Assembly (NCBI GenBank): GCA_035541995.1
Contig: DATKMG010000645.1
Coordinates: forward strand, 1 to 8,611
DNA: 8,611 nt
Direction: 5' to 3'
From: DATKMG01 sp035541995
GTDB lineage: Bacteria > Acidobacteriota > Terriglobia > Versatilivoradales > Versatilivoraceae
Shown: piece after piece, positions 1 through 8,000 of the stretch
Layout: each line of letters opens with the position of its first letter
Numbering within the stretch: the first letter of the stretch is position 1
Notes under the pieces: model-generated
What the model was told of the DNA's origin: nothing
Database searches by the model: none
The model's input: the letters and a program-made list of their open reading frames with translations, nothing else
Position numbers and translations under genes: made by a program

Positions 1-3
1 GCC

Positions 4-40
4 TTTCATGCCCCTCGGAGGGGCACCACGTAACATGAAA
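4..40. repeat. Nested inverted repeat / stem-loop at left edge
   Basis: A perfect 6-bp stem (GCCCCT / AGGGGC, loop CGG) spans 10-24. It lies inside a wider inverted repeat, TTTCATG at 4-10 and CATGAAA at 34-40. No T-run follows on either strand, so this is not a standard intrinsic terminator. It may be the end of an element that lies mostly outside the window. Confidence 0.45.
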
Positions 41-47
41 ATATCAA

Positions 48-119
48 TGTGGGAGCCGCGCTCCGCGCGGCGAAGTCCTCGGCCAAATTATGGTCGCCGC
101 TCGGAGATCGGCTCCCACA
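48..119. repeat. REPIN-like paired REP element 1
   Basis: Two 26-base arms, 48-73 and 94-119, are reverse complements with only three mismatches and are separated by a 20-base spacer. Each arm begins TGTGGGAGCCG and contains its own GC-rich mini-palindrome; in the left arm this is CCGCG-CTCCG-CGCGG at 56-70. Two inverted REP sequences around a short spacer is the layout described for REPINs, which are mobilised in trans by RAYT (TnpA-REP) transposases. No transposase gene is present here, so the class is assigned from structure alone. The transcribed element would form a long hairpin. Confidence 0.75.
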
Positions 120-196
120 CTAAAAAGGATTTTCAAGAGAGAGAGTGCCCCATGACCATTTCCGGCTCACCACCGCAGATGAGAACAGTATGGGTA

Positions 197-236
197 GCCA
201 CGATTGACTCGCTTCCTGAATCAATCGTGGGCTTTT
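197..236 (+). terminator. Probable intrinsic terminator
   Basis: A perfect 10-bp stem pairs CCACGATTGA (198-207) with TCAATCGTGG (221-230) around a 13-base loop. One more G-C pair forms if G231 is bulged. The right arm runs into CTTTTAAAA, giving a short four-base U-tract, so it would act on plus-strand transcripts. No gene upstream within the window is convincing, so it probably ends a transcript entering from the left. Confidence 0.6.
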
Positions 237-334
237 AAAAGGTTCACAGCCCCACGGTTACTGCCCGAAACGCAGTCGCATTTTCATAAATGTGGCCCAT
301 CACCAATTCAGGTCGCCACGGTCGATGAAAATAC

Positions 335-405
335 TGGAGGGCCGAGTTCCACGAGGCCGGAGTGACCGACAAGAAACAATCGGCCTCACAGAGTTCGGCC
401 CTCCA
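335..405. repeat. REPIN-like paired REP element 2
   Basis: Two 25-base arms (335-359 and 381-405) are reverse complements at 20 of 25 positions, with a 21-base spacer. The first 11 bases (TGGAGGGCCGA) and last 7 (GAGGCCG) of the arm match perfectly and mismatches cluster in the middle. Arm and spacer lengths almost equal those of element 1, and the arm cores are related (CCGCGCTCCGCGCGGC versus CCGAGTTCCACGAGGC), but the flanking bases differ. I infer a second REP subfamily. The gene-free stretch 241-508 holds this element and nothing else I can support. Confidence 0.7.
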
Positions 406-508
406 AAACCGCATTTCAATGAAAGGAATCATCTCGACTGGGAGGGCGAATCGAGCGAATCACAATCCCGGGTCTTGTTGTAAGTGCTTTCTTTCTTTTG
501 ATCTTCGG

Positions 509-540
509 TTGACAAACCTCTCCTGGTGATGGTACATAAT
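509..540 (+). promoter_or_regulatory. Sigma70-type promoter of tRNA-Gln
   Basis: A consensus -35 TTGACA (509-514) is followed by TACATAAT at 533-540. The -10 can be read as TACATA (18-base spacer) or CATAAT (20-base spacer, closer to TATAAT). Either would start transcription just before the mature tRNA 5' end at 550, leaving a very short leader. Confidence 0.6.
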
Positions 541-549
541 TGCATAAGC

Positions 550-623
<74 letters not shown>

Positions 624-631
624 ATATTTTC

Positions 632-1279
632 GCGCCGACGCCCAAACCCGTCCCGTTGGACAATCACTATCAATGGTGGAGCTACGTAGCTGGCGCGAAC
701 TGGCGCCATCCCCGAGGGCCGAAGAGCAACATCAAGGGTCGCGAGAATTACCCGGTCGTTCATGTTGCCTTTGAGGACGCCGAAGCTTACTCAAAGTGGG
801 CAGGCAAACCCCTGCCCACGGAAGCGGAATGGGAATTCGCCGCGCGTGGCGGCCTTGCCGGCAAACCGTATCCTTGGGGCGACGAGTTGAAGCCCGGCGG
901 CAAGTGGCAGGCGAACGTTTATCAGGGCGATTTCCCCGTGGAGAATGGCGACGAGGGCGAAGACGGTTTTAAGGGCCTTGCACCCGTCGCGCAGTATTCG
1001 CCGAATGGTTACGGCCTCCACGATGTGGCCGGCAACGTGCGGGAGTGGTGCAGCGATTGGTACGGCCCCGACACTTACGCGACGCTGGCGGTACAGGGGG
1101 GTGTGGCGCGTAACCCGCAAGGCCCGGTTTCCGGCTTTGACCCGAGTGAGCCGGATGAACCAAGGCGTGTACATCGAGGCGGGTCGTTTCTCTGCACGGA
1201 CCTGTATTGTACTCGTTACATGATCGGCACGCGCGGCAAAGGCGAAGTCCGGACCGGCAGCAACCATCTGGGGTTCTGA
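632..1279 (+). pseudogene. FGE-sulfatase-family protein, 5'-truncated with nonsense codon
   Basis: The frame encodes the central and C-terminal parts of a formylglycine-generating-enzyme-like (SUMF1/FGE-sulfatase, C-type-lectin-like fold) protein. FGEs oxidise a sulfatase active-site Cys to formylglycine; other family members act in unrelated pathways. Family hallmarks in order are VPLDNHYQWW, HPVVHVAF-like YPVVHVAFEDAEAY, LPTEAEWEFAARGG, YPWGDE, NGYGLHDVAGNVREWCSDWY, RVHRGGSFLC and CTRYMIGTRGKGE. The two Cys of the CxxxxC pair (codons 1193-1195 and 1208-1210) correspond to the catalytic Cys pair of true FGEs. About 215 residues remain of the usual roughly 300. The N-terminal third is missing: homology starts 9-15 bases after the tRNA with no Met start or ribosome-binding site, the first possible start being TTG 656. 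At the 3' end the family's GFRCVK reads GF-stop-CVK, consistent with a CGA-to-TGA change at 1277-1279. High G+C contrasts with the NRPS. I call it a non-functional remnant. Confidence 0.85.
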
Positions 1280-1354
1280 TGCGTGAAGCCCGCGGGAATG
1301 CTCTTTGCCCAAACGCATCAGACGTTCCGGACCCGTGATTCGAACGACAAAAGG

Positions 1355-1373
1355 GGCCGTGCCCGGCGCGGCC
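1355..1373 (+). terminator. GC-rich terminator-like hairpin after FGE remnant
   Basis: An 8-bp stem, GGCCGTGC / GCGCGGCC with one G-T pair, closes a CCG loop. ACAAAAGG precedes it and TATTTG follows. The weak T-run makes termination uncertain, but it lies about 75 bases after the FGE stop and could be that gene's original terminator. Confidence 0.45.
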
Positions 1374-1665
1374 TATTTGAATTCCTAAGTCTGGCGGCAG
1401 ATCCCATCCGCCCTCGAACAGCCTGCGGCGACGACCTATCACGAGAGGGTCGCGGCCCATCACGTCCACGGCCATCATGGCCAAACCCTGGCGCTAGAGG
1501 AGACAATTCCCCTTCGGGGACCAGGGTGGCGCTCGGCCGCCTTCCGTCGACACTCGGATCCGCCCGCCCTCATTAGGCAACAACCTGTAGCGCAGAGTTG
1601 AATTTCGTCTCGGCGGCTTTTGCACGCGGATGGGCGAAACCACCTCTTACTCCCCCCACGTGAGT
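1374..1665. other. Non-coding, GC-rich relic DNA
   Basis: I find no recognisable gene, RNA or mobile element here. Several GC-rich frames are open on both strands (for example 1283-1576 plus and 1475-1669 minus), but their translations are Arg/Pro/Ser-rich and show no family motif, as expected for chance frames in high-G+C DNA. The stretch lies between two gene remnants and is probably eroded coding sequence. Confidence 0.5.
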
Positions 1666-1815
1666 TCATTTATCCTGTCTCTGAGGGGCAGAGATGTGTT
1701 CCTGGGGCTGGCCAACGACTCCGAGCTTCGCGCCGGTTCGGCTCTTCCATACCAACTGTTCCGAGGCGCGGGTGCCACCTTCAAGATAGACCAGCGTGCC
1801 GTCCGGGGAGTGTAA
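1666..1815 (-). pseudogene. Fragment of PD40/TolB-like beta-propeller protein
   Basis: Read leftwards from 1812, the minus strand encodes HSPDGTLVYLEGG, then QLVWKSRTGAKLGVVGQPQE and HISAPQ. This is the pattern of one WD40-like (PD40) propeller blade plus the start of the next: SPDG-x-LVY, Q-LVW-x-R-x-G, and a G-x-P linker before the next SPDG. Such blades occur in TolB-like proteins and in the C-terminal sensor part of bacterial Ser/Thr kinases. Only about 48 codons survive. A TAA lies immediately upstream in the same frame and the frame ends at TGA (1666-1668), just where the next SPDGK would be expected (it reads QRQDK). No start codon or ribosome-binding site is present. I infer the remnant of a much longer gene; the family call rests on a short stretch. 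Confidence 0.6.
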
Positions 1816-1878
1816 TTAAGTCTCCTTCCTTAACCAAAACTGGAAAAGATTTTCCCTCCATATTTTGGCTACTCGCTT

Positions 1879-2055
1879 ATGACTGCTCGTATTCCATCTA
1901 TCCGCAACAAAATCAATAGGATATGTGATCTGGGGCATAGAAGCCCTTTGGTTATTAAAATGCTGTCTAGGGGTCAATCGTTTCAAGACCGGAGAGTTCC
2001 AACGACAACGAAAGGTATAACTCTCCTTACCATCCGGAAACTGAAAGGAAATTGA
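1879..2055 (+). CDS. Possible small basic protein overlapping the NRPS start
   Basis: A 58-codon ATG frame begins MTARIPSIRNKINRICDL and ends KLKGN. It has about 13 Lys/Arg and two Asp, and no Glu, so it would be strongly basic. No domain, signal peptide or membrane segment is visible and I do not recognise it; it is not MbtH-like. Its TGA (2053-2055) overlaps the NRPS ATG (2055-2057) by one base, as TGATG, which is typical of translational coupling. Against it, no Shine-Dalgarno sequence precedes ATG 1879 and the frame continues open upstream to 1834. It may be a coupled leader peptide or a chance frame; I favour chance slightly. Confidence 0.25.
   Translation: MTARIPSIRNKINRICDLGHRSPLVIKMLSRGQSFQDRRVPTTTKGITLLTIRKLKGN
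1991..2026 (+). promoter_or_regulatory. Inverted repeat in the NRPS leader
   Basis: A perfect 8-bp repeat, GGAGAGTT (1991-1998) and AACTCTCC (2019-2026), encloses a 20-base loop and ends 18 bases before the ribosome-binding site. It could be a leader hairpin or an operator for a dimeric regulator; it matches no named riboswitch I know. No convincing -35/-10 pair was found in 1816-2054. Confidence 0.35.
2045..2050 (+). promoter_or_regulatory. Ribosome-binding site of the NRPS gene
   Basis: AAGGAA, with AGGA at 2046-2049, lies five bases before ATG 2055. In the NRPS frame the nearest upstream stop is TAG at 1968-1970, and no ATG or GTG lies between it and 2055. TTG 2052 is a poorer alternative, so ATG 2055 is chosen. 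Confidence 0.7.
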
Positions 2056-5000
2056 TGAACGATCAAGAGATCGAGGAATCCTACCCTCTGACTCCCCTCC
2101 AAAGTGGCATGCTTTTCCACAGTCTGTACAACTCGGAAGCAGGCATGTATATCCAGCAGATGGTGGGGGAATTACATGAACACCTGAATACTTCGGCATT
2201 TCAACAGGCATGGCAGCAGATGGGGGAAAGATATGCGGTCCTTAGAACCAGTTTCCTTTTGGGGCCATCTGGTCAATCTCTACAAGTTGTACATCGGCGG
2301 GCCCACTTCCCTTTCGATGCTAGAGACTGGCGAGACCTATCGGTCAGCGAGCAACGGCATCGGTTAGATGACTATCTCAAGGCAGACCGTCGGAGGGGAT
2401 TTGTTCTGACCCAAGTACCATTGATGCGTCTGGTATTATTTCGATTAGGCGAAGCTGAGTATTGCCTGGTCTGGACTTCCCACCATGCGTTGCTCGATGG
2501 CAGGTCGCGCTTGTTGCTGCTCCAGGAACTGTTTGCTTTGTATGAGGCATACTGCAGCGGAGACTCCCCCCGGTTAGAAACCCCGCGTTCCTTTAAGGAC
2601 CACGTCGATTGGCTGTCGAATCAAGACTTCAGTATGGCACAAAGGTTCTGGCGGTCAGAACTCGAGGGAGTAACGCTGCCGACTCCCATAGGCATTGACG
2701 GCGTTGGTGTTTCTGAAACTGAGGAAGATGAAAGCTATGGAAGTAAGGCAATTCGTCTTTCGGGCCGGCTTACACTCGAGTTGAAGAACCTGGCAGAAAA
2801 GCATGAGCTGACGCTCAATACTTTACTCCAGGGGGCATGGGCGCTTCTGCTCGGTCATTACTGTGGCAAGGACGACGTGGTTTTCGGAACTACCAGAGCA
2901 TGTCGTCGATCCGCATTGAAGGACGCTGAATCGATGATTGGGCTCTTCATCAACACTGTTCCACTGCGAGTGAGAATCCCTCCCGAGATCCCCCTCATTC
3001 CATGGCTTAAGAAGCTGCGGTTACAATGGATCGGCTTGCGAGATTACGAACACACCCCTCTATCGCAGATTCAAGACTGCATTCCGGATCGTGGGTCGTC
3101 TCCGCTATTCGAAAGCCTCCTGGTTTTCGAGAATTTCGAGCTCAATTCGGCGCTCCGCTCACATAGCAAAGGCTTTGAGAACAGGGAATTCCGCTTGCTC
3201 GGAAGAACTAATTACCCATTGGTCATTACCGGATGTTTTGACCAACAGATCTTGTTACGCGCTGAATACGATAGTCCGCGCTTCAGTGCGAAATCGATAG
3301 AGCACTTATTGGGCCATCTGGAAACCCTATTGGAGGCCATGGTAGCCGTTCCCTCGCGACAGATCTCTGACTTGCCATTTCTGACCGAGAAGGAAAAGGA
3401 ACAACTGCTAGTTGGATGGAATGCGACCTCCGTTCAATATCCAAGGGAACATTGCATTCATGATCTCTTTGAGTCCCGGGTAAAGACGGCCCCCAATGCA
3501 ATAGCACTGAAATTTGGAGAACGAGTACTGACGTATCAGCAACTGAACGCAAATGCGAACCGTTTGGCACATTATTTGAAAAAGGCTGGGATCGGAACCG
3601 GTTCTATGGTGGGAATATGTATGGAGCGAACGCCGAATTTGACTGTCGCTATGCTCGGCGTGCTTAAAGCGGGAGGCGCTTACGTGCCGATCGATCCGGC
3701 CTATCCACCGGAGCGCCAAGCCTTCATGCTGGATGATACGGGAACTCGTCTGTTATTGACCGAGGCAGCCCAGCAAGAGAGCCTCACAAGACATGTGGCG
3801 AAGCTTGTTGGCCTGGACACAGACTGGAATCTCATTGCCAAGGAATCTGACCAGGATCCAACCTGCGACGCCCAGGCCGACAGCCTCGCTTATGTCATCT
3901 ATACATCAGGCTCAACCGGTCGGCCCAAAGGTGTTGCAGTGACACATCGTGGGATAGTCCGTCTACTGTTCGGAATCGATTATGTCCGTTTGGGCCCAAA
4001 TGAACGGATACTGCATCTTTCTTCGATCTCTTTTGATGCCTCAACATTCGAAGTTTGGGGAGCCCTTCTCCACGGAGCTCAATTGGTGATCTTCCCGGAT
4101 CGCATTCCTACCTTGCGTAGCTTGGAGTATGAACTGAAAACCCACCCAATCAGCCTCCTATGGTTAACCTCTTCCCTGTTTAACCTCGTGATTGATGAGA
4201 ACCCCGAGATTCTTAGCGGCGTGCGCCAGATCGTGACGGGAGGAGAGGCTCTTTCGGTTCGACATATCGCCCGGGCTTTGAAGGTTTTGCCGAGTACCCG
4301 GATCATCAATGGTTACGGTCCGACCGAGAACACAACTTTCACCTGCTGCTACCCTATTCCTCGTGAGTTCAACCCGCACTCTATTAGCGTCCCAATTGGC
4401 CGCCCTATTTCGAACACTCGGACTTTCGTATTGGACTCGCACCTTCGTCCGCTTCCTATCGGGGTCACCGGTGAGCTCTATACAAGTGGAGAAGGGCTTG
4501 CACAAGGCTACCTGAACCAGCCACTCATGACTGCAGAGAAGTTTATCCCCGACCCGTTCAGTGGAAAACCCGGAGCAAGGATGTACAGAACAGGGGATAT
4601 GGCCCGCTACCTCCCCGACGGCAATCTCGAATTTCGTGGTCGTCGAGATGAACAGGTAAAAATTCGTGGTTTCCGAATCGAGTTGGGAGAAATCGAGGCA
4701 ACACTGAGCGAGCATCCCTCAGTCCTCCAAACAGTCGCTACCGCCAACCAAGGCCCGGACGGTGTCAAGAGTCTGGTTGCTTACTTCGTTGCGCGTGGTG
4801 GTCAGCCTCCACCCGTAACCAAGGAACTGCGGCAATTTCTCGAAAAGAAACTGCCGGAATATATGATACCGGCTCGGTTTGTTCATTTGGACTCAATACC
4901 GCTAACGTCTAACGGGAAAGTGGACCGAACCCGCTTGCCAGCCCCAGGGACGGCAAGTCCTGACTCAGGAAAGATCTTTGTTGCAGCACGCAATTCAGTT

Positions 5001-8000
5001 GAAAAGAGACTATTAGAAATCTGGAGTCAAATTCTCAAGAAGGAAAGAATTGGAATCCATGACAACTTTTTCGATCTTGGCGGGGAATCACTGCTTGCAG
5101 TGAGCATGGCCTCTCAAGTCCGGAGCATCCTAGGGATCGATTTACCAGTACGGAAGATATTCGATGAGCCTACCATTGCGGGTCTGGCGGAATGGATTGA
5201 GCGCGAGCAAGCCAACGGTCAACAAGTGGAAGAGGCGCCGTTGAGAGCGGTTCCGCGAGACCGCGAGATCCCTCTTTCCTTTAAACAGGAGTTCTGCTGG
5301 AGTCGTAAATCGATCTATTTTGATAGAGAACTACTGAACATTTGCCGCATCTTCCGGCTCCGCGGTAACCTGCAAACTGCCAATTTACAGCGTGCTTTCA
5401 ATGAACTCATAGTGCGTCATGAGTCGTTGCGTACTTCAATAGCACTCTCTCCTAAAGGCCAGCCGATCCAAGTTATAAACCCAGAGCAAGAAATCGTGGT
5501 GCCTGTTGTCGATCTTGGTTTTCTGGCTCCCGCAGACCAGCAAATAGAAGCTCGGCATTTGGCTGAAGAAGAGGGAGCTCTTATCTTCAAGCCCAATATA
5601 AGTCCTCTCCTGCGGGCGAAGTTGATTCGTTTGTCTGAAGATGAGAATTGGCTAGTTTTCGTTATCAGCCATCTCATAGCTGACGGATGGTCTTTGAGAG
5701 TGCTCTTCCGCGAACTGGGCACGATTTATTCTGCTTACTGTCGGGGAGAGGAACCCCATCTTTCACCATTGCCAATTCAGTTTGCAGACTATGCCGTTTG
5801 GCAGAGACAGCATTTCCAAGGTCAACGTTCCGAAGAGCTGGTTTCGTATTGGAGACATCGCCTGGGGAAAAGTCTCTCAAGCCTGAAGCTACCATACGAC
5901 CATTCCCGGCCCAGCACCCCTACTTACCTTGCCCGTCGCGAATCCGTGACGATCCCAGCTGCTCTTCAGAGGTCATTTTCTAAACTGGTTAAGGAAGAGC
6001 AAACTACGGAGTTCGTGGGACTCTTGGCGGCATTTAAATTGCTGTTGTATCTCTACACGGGACAGTCAGATATCGTTGTTGGTTTGCCGGTCTCCAATCG
6101 AGATCAGGTTGAGACTGCGGATGTGATTGGATGGTTTTCTAATATGGTATTTTGCAGAAGCGACCTTTCGGGCGATCCAACGTTTCTCTCCCTGCTGAAC
6201 CGAGTCAGAAAAACGGTCCTGGAAGATTTCCAACACCGGGGATTGTGCATAGAGCTCCTCCAGTTGAATGTGCCGCCAACTGATGGATCCATTGATCCCA
6301 TTTCCCAATGCCGATTCGTCGAAGCCCCGGATTTCGAAATCGACCTGCCGATGGAGAAACTCCAAGTGGAGCTTCTGTCACGCGAACAGGTTTCAATGGC
6401 AAATGAACTGAGACTCTACGTTGGTCACAAGAGCAGCAATGGAATTGAATTGAAGGTGGATTACAGCACTGACCTTTTTGCCCCTGAAACAGTCCGTCTG
6501 ATGATGCGGCGATACAGGGAACTGCTCGAGCAAATCGTCACTAATCCCGCCAAGCATATCTCTGAGTACTCTTTGGATTCTTCCCCTGGCAAGAAGGAGA
6601 CATCGTCTCGCACGCATACTGCAAATGAGAACATCTCGGCAATTCCAATGGCAAGCTTGCTTCAAGCTACCCACTCCTCCGGCGAAGCAGAGCGTTCTCC
6701 CCTTTCCTTCGCCCAACAGAGACTTTGGTTTTTCGATCAATTGGAGCCAGGAAAATCTGCCTACAACGTGAATCAACTGTTGCGTCTCCGGGGTCCACTG
6801 CAGGTGGAGGCCCTGGAGAGAGCCTTTAATGCGATCATTGATCGGCATGCAGCTCTGCGAACTACATTTGCGACACAAAACGGCGAGCCAGTTCAAGTCA
6901 TCGCCCGATCGCTTGAAATCACAATACCTATCATTGACTTTGAGAGATTTGAGGTCGGACGGCGCCGTATTGAAGCACAACAAAGGGCGGAGAAAGAGGC
7001 CGAACGGCCCTTTGACCTCAGTCGTGGTCCCCTCATCAGAGTTACTCTCCTCCGTTTGGCTCCGATTGAGCACCTCCTGTTGCTGAGCATGCACCACATT
7101 GTGTCAGACGCGTGGTCTATGTTGGTATTGCAGAAAGAGCTTTCAGCATACTATTCGGGATTCATCAGCGGAGAACCTGTTCGGCTTCCTCCTCTGCCCA
7201 TCCAGTACGCCGACTACGCTATCTGGCAGCGACAGCGGTTGCAGGGGAAGAACCTTAAGGCAGATCTCGACTACTGGAAGCAGCATTTGAGCGGATGCGC
7301 TTCGGTTTTGAGACTGCCCACGGACTTTCCCAGGCCTGAGATTCAGACCTATCAGGGTGGCCGACAGAAGAGTACTTTGAAGAGGTCGCTGCTGGACTCC
7401 CTGGAGACTTTGAGCCGACGGGAAGGTTGTTCCCTTTTCATGACATTACTGGCAGCCTTCAATACACTCCTTCACCGCCTGACCCGGCAGGAAAACATCG
7501 TCGTGGGTGTGCCGGTTGCGGGACGATCGCGCCCTGAAACTGAAGGTCTCATCGGGTTCTTCGTCAACACACTGGCTCTTCGCAATAAGATCTCAGGAAA
7601 TCCGACTTTTCTGACGCTATTACGTAATGTTCGAGACGTTGCTTTGGACGCCTTTGCCCATCAGGAACTTCCTTTCGACAAACTGGTGGAAGAGTTGAAT
7701 CCCGAGCGGAGCCTGAGCCACACACCGTTATTTCAGGTCGCGCTGAATGTGTGGGCTCTCCCGCCGTACAAACCTCACTTGCCCGATCTGAGTGTTGAAG
7801 CCGTGACTCGGTCGGAAGCACAATCAAAATTCGATTTGACCCTCTATGCCTGGGAAGAGGACCGGGGTTTCACCTTGTCGCTGGTATATAACGCAAGCCT
7901 TTTTGGGCAAACAAGGATGGCTGAGTTCGTGCGGCAGTTGCAGTGCCTGCTCGAGCAAATCACCCTGGACCCAACGAAACCAATTAGCTCGTATTCTCTG

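Noticed and set aside
8..238. Open frame near the left edge, and the shorter 28-codon ATG frame at 151-237
   Set aside because: The long frame crosses REPIN element 1, both run into the terminator hairpin, neither has a convincing ribosome-binding site, and neither translation shows a family motif.
437..456. CTGGGAGG repeat resembling the tRNA 5' end, considered as a tRNA remnant or att site
   Set aside because: Only eight bases match TGGGAGG plus context; no T arm, anticodon arm or longer direct repeat follows.
244..483. Overlapping open frames on both strands
   Set aside because: They cover REPIN element 2, whose palindromic sequence tends to create chance frames; no motif or ribosome-binding site.
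1337..1345. GATTCGAAC resembling a tRNA T-loop
   Set aside because: The flanking bases do not form a T stem on either strand and no other arm can be built.
1816..2211. Minus-strand 131-codon open frame across the NRPS start
   Set aside because: It is antisense to the well-supported N-terminus of C1 and its leader; no recognisable motif.
5268..6575. C2 read as an epimerization domain
   Set aside because: It would suit the position after T1, but SHLIADGWS and the IGWFSN region follow the C-domain pattern rather than the E-domain HHxxxDxxSW and its companion motifs.
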